Origin: Clostridiales bacterium UBA1774
GTDB taxonomy: Bacteria; Bacillota; Clostridia; Oscillospirales; Oscillospiraceae
Reading direction: 5' to 3'
Assembly: GCA_002314635.1 (NCBI GenBank)
Contig: DCGQ01000020.1
Span: forward strand, 1 to 49,925
DNA: 49,925 nucleotides
In this document: positions 14,535 to 22,325 of the stretch, one piece after another
How the letters are laid out: each line of letters opens with the position of its first letter
Position numbering within the stretch: position 1 is the first letter of the stretch
Translations under genes and position numbers: made by a program
Notes under the pieces: generated by a model
Database searches by the model: none
What the model saw: only the letters and a program-made list of their open reading frames with translations
Told to the model about the DNA's origin: nothing

Positions 14535-16354
14535 GCCTTGCTTCCTCCTTTTATGAAAGCGTCATCTTCCCCGGGCTTCCGCCCGTCCTGACCCGTAAAG
14601 CGTTTTTCCAGTGCGGCACGGGTCTCTGCCGCGCCGGGGTAATGCAGGCGTTCCATCCTGGTCCAGTACAGCAGCAGCGTCTCCGGCTCCGTAGGGTTGC
14701 CGAAGGCACCGGAGCGCAGATGCGCCGTTGTGCTGTCCCAGAGCTGCTGCCGACTGCCTGCCGACGGCACCGCCGTATCACAGGAAAACTGAAACCGGTC
14801 CAGAATCCAATGCCAGTCTCCGTTTTCATCCTGCTCCAGAAAATCATACCGGTCAAAGGAGGCATACCCTCTGCCGGACCCCAGATTCACCGGCCTTGGC
14901 TCATCCGCGTAAGCCAGCTGCATCTGGGCAATGCGCCGAAACAGCTGGGCATAGGCCGCTTCCTTCAGCACACGCTTGGATTCCAGCCGCCCTGCGGACT
15001 GCGCCGCCGCGAACTGCTTGGCCACGGCGCTCTGGGCGCTGTCATCGCTGCGCCCCTGAAAGGAATCCGTGATCCCCAGAAGCTGCCGCGCCTCCTCGTA
15101 GACCTGCCGGAGATAGCTCATCTCATAGTGCAGGTCGCCGGAAAAGTCATAGACGCCGATGAGATTTTTGTCCGCCGCGGAGCCCACATACCACTTCTCC
15201 CCGTCCTCCGGGTCCACCCGGAAGTCCGCCCGGTCCGGCAGAGTGATGCGGGTCCCCGCCTTCACCAGACGGTCGATGATCTTCTGCTCCATGCGGTTGA
15301 TGGTGTTCTGCTGGTCAGCGATCTTGTCCACATCGCTGTCCCCCAGCAGCCTGCCGAATACGCTGATGTTCCGCTGCAGGAACAGGGGATACACATCCGG
15401 CTGGTAGAACGGGATCCGGGTAGGCACCCAATGCACCTTCCCGTTGCCGTCCGTTTCCCGATGTGCGCCGGGAATCACCGTACCGTTGGGTGTGCGTTTC
15501 TCCGTCCAGATTTCCTCGTAATCCTGCGTCTGCCAGCGGCGTTTCAGGCTTCCGCACTCGCTGCAGGGCACATCATCCGCGGCCGCCGCGCCGCACTGGG
15601 CACAGACCCGCACCTGCCGCCGCTGATAATCCTCCATGTCCTCCAGCACCGTGTCGCCGCACCAGCTGAAGCGTCCGATGCCGCCCCGCTCATTGCGATA
15701 GTAGGCCACATAGCGGGTCACAAGCTCCTCAACCGGCCCGGACGCATCGGTTCCCCGCACCTCCGGCTCCGCCTCCGTTTCCCCGGAAACATCCTTTCCG
15801 AAGCGGCGGAGGATGCTGCCCCGGGTCTGGGGCAGCTTGAGCACGATGGCGTCCATGTCCTCCACGGCGGTAACGATGCCGTCCTGGGGCACCACCTGCC
15901 TGGGATGCAGACCCTGTACCACCACCTCGCCCACGCTGTTGCCGGAGCGGCGGCTGTTGTCCCATTCCACCAGCCAGTAAGCGCCGCCCTGAATGGGAAC
16001 CGTCCGCTCCATCATGTCGTTCAGCTCCTCCATGGGCAGCCTATCCATTTCGCTGCGGAGCAGGTCCTCCAGCAGCCTTGCCCGCCATTCATCCTCCGGA
16101 TACCGGGCGGACACCTTGGGACGGGGGATGGAAGCGGAGATCATGCTTTCGATGTTCTCCGCTACGATGTTCCGCATATGGCCGGTCTTTCGCAGACCGC
16201 CTCTGCGCCGTTCCTGCTCGGTCAGCGGCTCCAGCGTATTGTGCTCACCCCGGTACAGCGCCTCCCGCCGGTCCATCCGTCCGGCTTCCGGGGCGGCGGC
16301 GCCGTCATTGCGGGAAAGCCATTCCTGCCAGTACCGCAGCCTTTCTTCCTTCAT
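14531..16354 (-). CDS. Portal protein with an inserted zinc ribbon
   Basis: The start at ATG 16354 is preferred because AAAGGA lies 6 bases upstream. The 607-residue product has the size, helical content and position (right after the large terminase) of a portal, the dodecameric ring for DNA entry and exit. Typical features are NIVAENIESMISASIPRPK near residue 65 and the long helices around DSDVDKIADQQNTINRMEQK near residue 345. Residues 251-267 carry C-x2-C-x9-C-x2-C (VCAQCG, then PCSECG), a zinc-ribbon-like insertion I do not expect in a portal. The C-terminus (HWILDRFQFSCDTAVPSAGS) is otherwise ordinary. Confidence 0.85.
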   Translation of the reverse strand: MKEERLRYWQEWLSRNDGAAAPEAGRMDRREALYRGEHNTLEPLTEQERRRGGLRKTGHMRNIVAENIESMISASIPRPKVSARYPEDEWRARLLEDLLRSEMDRLPMEELNDMMERTVPIQGGAYWLVEWDNSRRSGNSVGEVVVQGLHPRQVVPQDGIVTAVEDMDAIVLKLPQTRGSILRRFGKDVSGETEAEPEVRGTDASGPVEELVTRYVAYYRNERGGIGRFSWCGDTVLEDMEDYQRRQVRVCAQCGAAAADDVPCSECGSLKRRWQTQDYEEIWTEKRTPNGTVIPGAHRETDGNGKVHWVPTRIPFYQPDVYPLFLQRNISVFGRLLGDSDVDKIADQQNTINRMEQKIIDRLVKAGTRITLPDRADFRVDPEDGEKWYVGSAADKNLIGVYDFSGDLHYEMSYLRQVYEEARQLLGITDSFQGRSDDSAQSAVAKQFAAAQSAGRLESKRVLKEAAYAQLFRRIAQMQLAYADEPRPVNLGSGRGYASFDRYDFLEQDENGDWHWILDRFQFSCDTAVPSAGSRQQLWDSTTAHLRSGAFGNPTEPETLLLYWTRMERLHYPGAAETRAALEKRFTGQDGRKPGEDDAFIKGGSKA

Positions 16355-16375
16355 TCGCATTCCTTTCCGGGTGCA

Positions 16376-17881
16376 TCAGACCGCACCCCATTTTTCCATC
16401 AGATAGGCCCGTCCCTCCGGGTCAGAGGAGCGGTAGTCCTGCCACATATCCTCCGTCCAGCGATCCGAGGCGCTCTGACGGTTCAGTTCCCGGTGCATGG
16501 ACTGCTGCGGCCGGATGTAGTGGGCAATGGCCAGCGCCATCACGCAGTCATCGTGGGTGCCGGGAGCCGCCTCCGGGCGGAGCTGGCTGTTACGCACAAA
16601 GGAGAGCATTTCCTCCAGTGTTTCCCGATGGCAGACCAGTTCCGTGTGGTCCCGCAGCACCCGGATCAGCTCGCTGAGGATCACCGGGCGGGTCAGAGAC
16701 GTGGTACAGAAGCCGTAGGAATGGCGCGTTTCGCCGGTGAAGCTGTCCTCCACCTCCCGCACATACAACCGTCCATAGTCCATCAGACCCAGCAGCTTCA
16801 CCGGGTAGGTAGAGTAGTTCACCTCGATGCCGATCAGCGCCCCGTTGTAGTAGCGGCCCAGACAGTACATCTGCTTTGCATAGGTGTCCTCGTCATAGCG
16901 GCTGCGGAGCACCGCGGCCTGACGGCCGGTGATGTTGTCCAGCACCTGCCCCACAAACCAGTCCGAGCCTTCCCCCGCCGTATCGCCGCCGATCACATAG
17001 GGCACCCCCGGCTCCGGCGGGGAAAACAGCGTCACCGGCCCGTTTTCATCCGACACCCAGCAGATATCCGTGATGTGGATGCCGTCTGCTTCTTCCCGGT
17101 AGGTGAAGAAGCCCCGATCCGAAGGCGGCGGCAGTGACGCCAGCCTTGCCGCCACTGCAGAGGCGTGAAACACCGTTTTCCCCGTGATCCCCCACTGTCC
17201 GAGACAGTAGACCTGGTAATAATACTCATCCGTAAGCCGGAAGCTTTCCAGCGTCTCCACAGCGGAGGCGGGGAGAAAACGGTTGTCCCGGTAGGTGCTG
17301 CGATGGGTCGTTGCCCGCGGGTCCTCCCGGTCAAAAAAGCGGCGTTTCAGCCAATGGGAAACGGAAATAGGGTTAAAGGTGAGGATCATCTGCAGATAAT
17401 GGGGAAAGCGGGTCCGCAGACGGATGTCCAGCTGGTTGAAATCGCCCTCGTTCAGTTCAGAGGCCTCCTCCACCCAGATGCCGGTGATGTCGAAGATGGA
17501 TTTCAGCTTCTCCGGGTCATCCAGGCCGGCAAACAGGATCTCGCTGCCGTTGCGAAAGCGGAGCCGCATCTCACTGCGGCTGACCTGCATCCCCGCGTCC
17601 GGATAATAGCGATAGGCCTGCTCCAGCAGCTGGGCAAAGCAGCTGTCCCGCAGCGTCCGGGCCACCTTCCGGCATACCAGCCAGCGATGTCCCCTCTCGG
17701 AGGTGACCCGCTCCAGCACCTTTCTGCCGGCAAAGATGCTCTTGCCGCTTCCGCCGCCTCCCATCAGCACCAGATAGCGATGCTCGTCGAAGTACAGCGG
17801 CAGGAAACAGGCATTGGAGCTGCGTCTGAGACCGTTCCACCAGTCCCGAACCGCCCGTTTCTGCCCTCCGGATGCTTCCAT
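16376..17881 (-). CDS. terL: Terminase large subunit
   Basis: The 501-residue product is a complete DNA-packaging motor and nuclease. Walker A is GGGGSGKS at residues 41-48, Walker B with the catalytic Glu is GIWVEEASEL near 134-143, and the coupling motif follows (LTFNPIS near 168). The C-terminal RuvC/RNase-H-like nuclease has Asp300 in IGGDTAGEGSDW and the acidic pair in GTHDDCVMAL near 444. It pumps DNA through the portal and cuts it. All catalytic residues I would expect are present, so the gene looks functional. It lies 3 bases after terS with its GAGAGGTGG site inside the end of terS. Confidence 0.95.
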   Translation of the reverse strand: MEASGGQKRAVRDWWNGLRRSSNACFLPLYFDEHRYLVLMGGGGSGKSIFAGRKVLERVTSERGHRWLVCRKVARTLRDSCFAQLLEQAYRYYPDAGMQVSRSEMRLRFRNGSEILFAGLDDPEKLKSIFDITGIWVEEASELNEGDFNQLDIRLRTRFPHYLQMILTFNPISVSHWLKRRFFDREDPRATTHRSTYRDNRFLPASAVETLESFRLTDEYYYQVYCLGQWGITGKTVFHASAVAARLASLPPPSDRGFFTYREEADGIHITDICWVSDENGPVTLFSPPEPGVPYVIGGDTAGEGSDWFVGQVLDNITGRQAAVLRSRYDEDTYAKQMYCLGRYYNGALIGIEVNYSTYPVKLLGLMDYGRLYVREVEDSFTGETRHSYGFCTTSLTRPVILSELIRVLRDHTELVCHRETLEEMLSFVRNSQLRPEAAPGTHDDCVMALAIAHYIRPQQSMHRELNRQSASDRWTEDMWQDYRSSDPEGRAYLMEKWGAV

Positions 17882-17884
17882 CGG

Positions 17885-18361
17885 TCAGTCCACCTCTCCC
17901 TCGCCCAGCTCCTCCAGCAGCTCCCGCTTTTCGCTGAGGCTCAGCAGCTCCGGCTCCCGGTCGGAATCCGCTTCCAGTCCGCCCAGATGGTTCTGCATGT
18001 GGTAGATGATGCCCCGCACATCCTTCCGGGTCAGCAGCGCCTGTTCCTTCCATTCCCGCATCAGTCCCGCTGCCCGCTGTACTGCCTCCTGCAGCTCCGG
18101 ATGCTCGCTGCGGTCGCAGTACCGGTTCCACTGGCTCTGGCTGATGCCAAGGTATTCGCACAGTCCCCAGATGGTAGGCGGCACCACATATTCCCGGTAG
18201 CGGATCGGCTGACCCGCATCGTTCAGAATGGGGCGCTCCTCAAAGCTTTTGCTGCCCACCTCGACCCGCTCTCTGGCTTCCACCGTGCGGCTGATGGAGG
18301 CGAAGTACCCGTCTACGCCCTCCAGCAGACTTCGGCAGCTATAGCGCTTCTTTTTTGCCAT
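17885..18361 (-). CDS. terS: Terminase small subunit
   Basis: The 158-residue protein has a basic N-terminus (MAKKKRYSCRSLLEG), a helix-turn-helix-like segment (PPTIWGLCEYLGISQSQWNR near residue 61) and a charged C-terminal helix (SLSEKRELLEELGEGEVD). This is the usual layout of small terminases that recognise the packaging start. Its placement just upstream of the large subunit supports it. AAGGAGGG precedes the ATG. It is the first late gene, only 29 bases after the Cro-like regulator. Confidence 0.85.
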   Translation of the reverse strand: MAKKKRYSCRSLLEGVDGYFASISRTVEARERVEVGSKSFEERPILNDAGQPIRYREYVVPPTIWGLCEYLGISQSQWNRYCDRSEHPELQEAVQRAAGLMREWKEQALLTRKDVRGIIYHMQNHLGGLEADSDREPELLSLSEKRELLEELGEGEVD

Positions 18362-18390
18362 GCTCCCTCCTTTCCGTCGAACCCGCGTGC

Positions 18391-18600
18391 TTATTCCGCC
18401 ATGCCCAGCAGTTCCGCCGGGCTGACTTCCAGCACCCGGCAGAAGGCAGTAAGCTCGTCCGCGTAGATTCTGCGCCGTCCGTTTACCACCAGATGCACCA
18501 CCCGGTAATTCAGGTTCGCTTTCCGGGCAAGAATGGTCTGATTCATGTTCCGGCGCTCCATCAGATCGCGGATACGCCCATTGATTGCAGCATTATTCAA
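18391..18600 (-). CDS. Cro/C1-type HTH regulator, TTG start
   Basis: The 69-residue protein is one helix-turn-helix domain of the Cro/C1 type (NQTILARKANLNYRVVHLVV, then DELTAFCRVLEVSPAELLG). The start is TTG at 18600, with GGAGG and GGCAGG upstream; no better start exists. It is the first gene of the minus-strand transcript and probably acts as the Cro-like partner of the divergent repressor. It would bind the inverted repeats at 18620-18636 and 18692-18705. It lacks any effector or protease-sensitive domain. Confidence 0.85.
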   Translation of the reverse strand: MNNAAINGRIRDLMERRNMNQTILARKANLNYRVVHLVVNGRRRIYADELTAFCRVLEVSPAELLGMAE

Positions 18601-18619
18601 TTTACCTGCCTCCTCTTCT

Positions 18620-18705
18620 CAACTCGTATTGAGTTGTGGCCCTATAATACTCAATATGTTTTTAGTTGTCAAGAGTTTTTCTAAGAATTTCTCAACTTTC
18701 GTTGA
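18620..18705. promoter_or_regulatory. Candidate operators of the prophage switch
   Basis: Two inverted repeats lie between the divergent regulators. CAACTC-N5-GAGTTG covers 18620-18636, just downstream of the minus-strand -10. TCAAC-N4-GTTGA covers 18692-18705 and overlaps the -35 of the plus-strand promoter. They share a (C)TCAAC/GTTGA half-site. A looser partial copy (ACTCAA ... AGTTG) spans 18649-18668. Placement suits a lambda-like repressor/Cro switch. Confidence 0.7.
18644..18672 (-). promoter_or_regulatory. Sigma-A promoter of the prophage late operon
   Basis: On the minus strand TTGACA (18667-18672) is separated by exactly 17 bases from TATTAT (18644-18649). The transcript would start near 18637, inside the first operator, and read the Cro-like gene and then the terminase and head genes with no early region between. 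Confidence 0.85.
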
Positions 18706-18730
18706 CTTACCGAAAAATGTAATGTAAAAT
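18702..18730 (+). promoter_or_regulatory. Sigma-A promoter of the prophage repressor gene
   Basis: TTGACT (18702-18707) and TAAAAT (18725-18730) are spaced by 17 bases. The -35 overlaps the inverted repeat 18692-18705, suggesting autoregulation. The transcript would start only about 13 bases before the TTG start codon, giving a very short leader. Confidence 0.75.
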
Positions 18731-18749
18731 GCTGCTGAGGTGATAACAT

Positions 18750-19226
18750 TTGGATCAGAAAGAACTGGGACTACGGCTGCGGGAGGCCCGCCGGCAGGCC
18801 GGTCTGACGCAGAATCAGGCGGCCGCGGCGCTGGGCGTCACCTATCAGGCCGTTTCAAATTACGAACGGGGCAAATGCCGGGTCGAAGCCGGAACACTGA
18901 AACAGCTCTGCATTCTGTACCGGATCTCTCCCGTCACGCTGCTGGAAAGCCCGGAATGGGATGAAAGCCGCCGCGCCACCTATGCCTCTGCCGCCACGGA
19001 TGCGGACAAGCTGGCGCTTTTTGAAATGTGGGGTGTCCCGCAGGACATGGCGGAGGAGTATCAGCTTCTGCAGGAGCAGCAAAAAGCCGCCGCCTCCGTC
19101 GGCAGCGGCCTGAACGCGGAAGAAGATGCGCTTCTCAGTCTGTTCCGCAACATTCCGCAGGAGAATCGGAATCTGGTTCTGAACATGGTTGAGGCTGCAC
19201 TAAAAAGCCAAGGATTACTTCCCTAG
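18750..19226 (+). CDS. Xre-family phage repressor, TTG start
   Basis: The 158-residue protein has an N-terminal HTH domain (LGLRLREARRQAGLTQNQAA, then VTYQAVSNYERGKCRV, residues 6-46). It is followed by a linker and a helical C-terminal part (ALLSLFRNIPQENRNLVLNM) common in phage Xre regulators. The start is TTG at 18750 with GAGGTGA 6 bases upstream. No S24/LexA-type protease domain and no neighbouring ImmA-type metalloprotease gene is present, so how it is inactivated on induction is unclear. It is divergent from the late operon and presumably represses it. Confidence 0.85.
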   Translation: MDQKELGLRLREARRQAGLTQNQAAAALGVTYQAVSNYERGKCRVEAGTLKQLCILYRISPVTLLESPEWDESRRATYASAATDADKLALFEMWGVPQDMAEEYQLLQEQQKAAASVGSGLNAEEDALLSLFRNIPQENRNLVLNMVEAALKSQGLLP

Positions 19227-19296
19227 CCACCCGGGCAGCCTGTTCCGGGTTTCCGGATGCATGGATCATTTCCGTCAGCGATCGGTATTCCATCAT
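19135..19296 (-). CDS. Putative 53-residue small protein, antisense to the repressor 3' end
   Basis: A 53-codon frame begins MMEYRSLTEMIHASGNPEQA and continues ARVAREVILGFLVQP before a polar Cys/Ser-rich tail. AAAGG lies 8 bases before the start. The helical motif (EMI..S.NPEQA...A.E.I..FL.Q) resembles small proteins I have seen near repressors in Firmicute prophages, but I cannot name a family. It overlaps the last 92 bases of the repressor gene on the opposite strand, so its transcript would be antisense to repressor mRNA. It could also be a chance frame. Confidence 0.42.
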   Translation of the reverse strand: MMEYRSLTEMIHASGNPEQAARVAREVILGFLVQPQPCSEPDSDSPAECCGTD

Positions 19297-19508
19297 TCCG
19301 CCGCCTTTCTCTTTTTTCTACGTTATACACCATATCCTGTGTCGGATGCCGTCGAAACAGGGTATCTGCCGCAACTAATTGTAAATTGTTGCTACCGTTT
19401 GTAATCTTATCCGTGATTTTGTCGGGTGCAGGAATTTTTCCTTGTATTTTCCCGCATTTCGTGTTAGTTTGATATTTATTTATCGTAATGATTTAAGGAG
19501 ATACTGTC

Positions 19509-20738
19509 ATGAAATATATTCTGGTCATCGGCGACGGCATGGCTGACAATCCTACCCGTCTGCTGGACAACCATACCCCGCTGGAAATGGCGAAGAAACC
19601 CAAAATGGACTGGCTTGCCGCGCACGGTGAGCTGGGCAGCGTCACCAACTGCCCGGGCGAGCTGCCCGCCGGCAGTGATACCGCCATTCTCTCCATCTTC
19701 GGCTGCGATCCCCGCCGCTGCTATACCGGCCGCGCTCCGCTGGAAGCTGCCGCGCAGGGTATCGCCCTGAAACCCGGCGATGTGGCGTACCGCTGCAACA
19801 TGGCCTCTCTGGAGACCGGGGATCTGCCCTTCGATCAGCGGAAGATCATCTCCCACTCCTCTGGCGGCATCGACGGAGAGCTGAGTCGGGAGCTGGTGGA
19901 GTATCTGTTTGCCCACCCGGATTTTGCGCCGCTGGCCAAAGCCGCCGGTGCAGAGGTGTTCCCCACCCTGACCTATCGGCATATCGTTATCCAGCACGGC
20001 GGCAACGCGGAAAATCTGGTGCTGACCCCGCCTCACGACCATCTGGGTGAGGTCTGCGGGCAGCATCTGCCCCACGGCAGCGACAACGGCAATACGCTGC
20101 GTCAGCTGATGGAGGCCTCCTTCCGCATTCTCAGCGCCCATCCCATCAACGTAAAGCGGATGCAGGAGGGCAAGCTGCCCGCCAACTGCATCTGGTTCTG
20201 GGCAGAGGGCACGGCGGTGGAGCTGCCGGACTTTGACGCTGCCTATCATAAGCGGGGCGCGGTGATCTCTGCCGTTCCCCTGTGCCACGGCATCGGTGCG
20301 CTGATCGGCCTTGACCGGATCATGGTGCCCGGCGCCACCGGCGAAAAGGACACCAACTATCAGGGCAAGGCGGAGGCCGCCGTCAAGGCTCTGCAGCAGG
20401 ACGGGTATGATTTCGTCGGTGTCCACGTGGAAGCGCCGGACGAATGCACCCATAACGGCGATTTGGAGGGCAAGGTGGAGGCCATCGGCGATCTGGACAG
20501 CAAGGTCATCTCCCTGATCTGCGACGGTATGGCCGGTGAGGACTATCGGCTCCTGATCCTCAGCGATCACAAAACGCTGACCGATACCCGGGGTCACGCC
20601 CACGGCTATGTGCCCTATATTCTCTACGACAGCCGGGTAAGCACCGGCTCCGGTCTCAGCTATACGGAAGCGAATGGTCTCCTTGGCCCTCATGTGGAGG
20701 ACGGCGTGAACCTGATGCGGATGCTGTTTCAGGCATGA
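19509..20738 (+). CDS. Cofactor-independent phosphoglycerate mutase, ApgM-type (or related phosphotransferase)
   Basis: The 409-residue product belongs to the alkaline-phosphatase superfamily branch of archaeal-type 2,3-bisphosphoglycerate-independent mutases. Motifs are GDGMAD at residues 8-13, the nucleophile region PAGSDTAILSIFGCDP near 55-70, HVEAPDECTH near 310, and the metal-binding SDHKTLTDTRGHAHG near 357. Some relatives are annotated as proposed homoserine kinases, so the substrate is not certain. AAGGAG precedes the ATG. The gap before it (19297-19508) is AT-rich and holds no promoter I can call with confidence. Its stop overlaps the ispE start (ATGA), so the two are coupled. Confidence 0.85.
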   Translation: MKYILVIGDGMADNPTRLLDNHTPLEMAKKPKMDWLAAHGELGSVTNCPGELPAGSDTAILSIFGCDPRRCYTGRAPLEAAAQGIALKPGDVAYRCNMASLETGDLPFDQRKIISHSSGGIDGELSRELVEYLFAHPDFAPLAKAAGAEVFPTLTYRHIVIQHGGNAENLVLTPPHDHLGEVCGQHLPHGSDNGNTLRQLMEASFRILSAHPINVKRMQEGKLPANCIWFWAEGTAVELPDFDAAYHKRGAVISAVPLCHGIGALIGLDRIMVPGATGEKDTNYQGKAEAAVKALQQDGYDFVGVHVEAPDECTHNGDLEGKVEAIGDLDSKVISLICDGMAGEDYRLLILSDHKTLTDTRGHAHGYVPYILYDSRVSTGSGLSYTEANGLLGPHVEDGVNLMRMLFQA

Positions 20739-21604
20739 GAGGCACAGAATCGGCCTATGCCAAGCTGAACCTCTGTCTGGATGTGACGGATCGTCTGCCG
20801 GACGGGTACCACAATATTCGCAGCATCATGCAGAGCGTGGACTTTCATGATGATGTGGAGCTGATCTCCGGCCCCGGCGAATGGCAGGTGGAATCGGATC
20901 TGAACTACCTTCCCACCGGCAGCACCAATCTGGCCGCCCGCGCAGCCATCGCATTCCGCGAGGCCACCGGACAGGGGCCTACCGGCGGCCGGATCCGGCT
21001 CCGGAAGCGCATTCCGGTCTGCGGCGGCTTCGGCGGCGGCAGCAGCAACGCGGCGGCGGTACTGCGTCTCCTGAACCGGCTGTGCGGCCACCCGCTTTCG
21101 TGGGAGGAGCTGGAGGCGCTGGGCTTCCGGCTTGGGGCGGATGTGCCCTTCTGCATCCGGGGCGGCACTATGCTGGCCGAGGGCAAGGGCGAACGGCTGA
21201 CGGAGCTTCCCTCCTTTGCCGGACGCAGCATCATTCTCTGCCGCCCGGATTTCAGCTGCTCCACGCCGGAGCTGTTCCGCGCCATCGACCGGCAGAAAAT
21301 GCGGATCCGCCCCGATGTGACCGGCATGGAACAGGCCATCCGCAGCGGCAGTACCCGGGGCGTAGCGCAGCGGCTGTTCAATGTGTTTGAGGAAGCACTG
21401 CCCCGGAAGCAGAGTGACACGGTCTGGGAGCTGCGGGACGCGCTGCTGGATACCGGTGCGCTGGGTGCCGTGATGACCGGCTCCGGTTCCGGCGTATTCG
21501 GCGTCTTTGACTCGGAGGAATCCGCTGCCGCTGCCCTGCCCAGACTGCGTGTGCAGGGAGTGGACTGCCGCCTGACCCGAACCACGGGGCGGCTGACCCG
21601 GTAA
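20735..21604 (+). CDS. ispE: 4-diphosphocytidyl-2-C-methyl-D-erythritol kinase
   Basis: The 289-residue GHMP-family kinase phosphorylates CDP-methylerythritol in the MEP pathway of isoprenoid synthesis. Motif 1 (YAKLNLCLDV) is at residues 8-17, the ATP loop (VCGGFGGGSSNAAA) near 94-107, the catalytic Asp in LGADVPFCI near 138 and the C-terminal GHMP motif (MTGSGSGVFGVF) near 248. Length and motif order are normal. It is translationally coupled to the upstream mutase gene and followed by a terminator. Confidence 0.95.
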   Translation: MRGTESAYAKLNLCLDVTDRLPDGYHNIRSIMQSVDFHDDVELISGPGEWQVESDLNYLPTGSTNLAARAAIAFREATGQGPTGGRIRLRKRIPVCGGFGGGSSNAAAVLRLLNRLCGHPLSWEELEALGFRLGADVPFCIRGGTMLAEGKGERLTELPSFAGRSIILCRPDFSCSTPELFRAIDRQKMRIRPDVTGMEQAIRSGSTRGVAQRLFNVFEEALPRKQSDTVWELRDALLDTGALGAVMTGSGSGVFGVFDSEESAAAALPRLRVQGVDCRLTRTTGRLTR

Positions 21605-21632
21605 TATTTCATTCCCGTGTATGAAACTGAAC

Positions 21633-21677
21633 AAAACAGGCAAGGATAGCGGTAAAGGCTGTCCCTGCCTGTTTTTT
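21633..21677 (+). terminator. Terminator after ispE
   Basis: AAAACAGGCA (21633-21642) pairs with TGCCTGTTTT (21666-21675), and T residues run on to 21677. The loop is long (23 bases). It lies between ispE and spoIIR. Confidence 0.75.
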
Positions 21678-21695
21678 CTGTTCGGAGGTCTCCAT

Positions 21696-22289
21696 ATGAA
21701 ACGCTGTTTTGGTTTCGTACTCTGCTGTACATTTTTTCTGAGTCTGTGGCTGGCTGCCATGGACGAATCCGCCTCCCGCAGCCTGTCGGACAAGGTGCTG
21801 CGGCTCCATGTAATCGCCGCCTCCGATTCCGAGACGGATCAGCAGCAGAAGCTGCTGGTGCGGGACGCGGTGCTGGAAACGCTGACGCCGGTGATGACGG
21901 ACTGCGGCAGCCTGCAGGAAGCGGAAGCGGCGGTGGAAGCGCTGCTTCCCGAGCTGCAAACTGCCGCTGAGGAGGCTCTGCGGCAGAGCGGCAGCACCGA
22001 TGCCGTCCGGCTCAGCCTGTCCGATGAAACCTACCCGCTGCGAAACTACACCTTTTTCTCTCTCCCCGGCGGCAGGTATCGCAGCCTCCGCATCCGCATC
22101 GGCCCCGCCGCAGGGCATAACTGGTGGTGCGTGGTATTCCCGCCGCTGTGCATGGCAGCAGCGGAGGAGGACGCGGAGGAAGCCATGGCATATCTGGAGG
22201 AACCGGAGCGGCAGCTGATCACCGCAGACGGGCGCATTCTCCGCTTCCGGGTGCTGGACTGGTGGAAAAAACTGCAATCCCGCAGATAA
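21696..22289 (+). CDS. spoIIR: Stage II sporulation protein R
   Basis: The 197-residue product has an N-terminal signal/anchor segment (CFGFVLCCTFFLSLWLAA), then VLRLHVIAASDSETDQQQK and further on GHNWWCVVFPPLC, the diagnostic motifs of SpoIIR. This secreted signalling protein is made in the forespore and triggers processing of pro-sigma-E by SpoIIGA in the mother cell. The start is fixed by GGAGG 7 bases upstream. Its presence shows the organism carries the endospore programme. Length is typical. Confidence 0.95.
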   Translation: MKRCFGFVLCCTFFLSLWLAAMDESASRSLSDKVLRLHVIAASDSETDQQQKLLVRDAVLETLTPVMTDCGSLQEAEAAVEALLPELQTAAEEALRQSGSTDAVRLSLSDETYPLRNYTFFSLPGGRYRSLRIRIGPAAGHNWWCVVFPPLCMAAAEEDAEEAMAYLEEPERQLITADGRILRFRVLDWWKKLQSRR

Positions 22290-22325
22290 AACCGCCTCGC
22301 TCCACGGGGATTTTTCGCCGGTACA

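Larger units (their letters stand above)
4000..19296. mobile_element. Compact integrase-less prophage-like element (podovirus type)
   Basis: Seventeen tightly packed, often overlapping minus-strand genes run from small terminase to the acs terminator. Preceding them is a minus-strand Cro-like gene, which diverges from a plus-strand Xre repressor. Terminase, portal, capsid, connector, lysis and tail-fibre genes are all open. I see no integrase, recombinase, DNA polymerase, helicase, primase, single-strand-binding protein, tape-measure, sheath or tail-tube gene. No direct repeat suggesting att sites was found at the edges. The gp4-like connector and gp10-like stabiliser suggest a short-tailed particle. 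The limits are set by the acs terminator on the left and the repressor/antisense small gene on the right. Confidence 0.85.

Noticed and set aside
14513..17137. Very long plus-strand open frames opposite the portal/terminase genes, and similar long frames opposite the glycyl radical enzyme (33426-35795) and the liv genes (39295-41676 on minus)
   Set aside because: They mirror the codon periodicity of strong genes on the other strand in GC-rich DNA, lack ribosome sites and have biased, low-complexity His/Gln/Leu-rich translations. No family motif appears.
19297..19508. Promoter for the apgM-like gene
   Set aside because: Several AT-rich hexamers exist (for example TTGTAT with a poor -10) but none has both boxes and spacing good enough to report.
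20735..21604. Asn in the GGGSSNAAA loop of IspE as an unusual substitution
   Set aside because: IspE proteins, including the E. coli enzyme as I recall it, commonly have Asn here, so it is ordinary.
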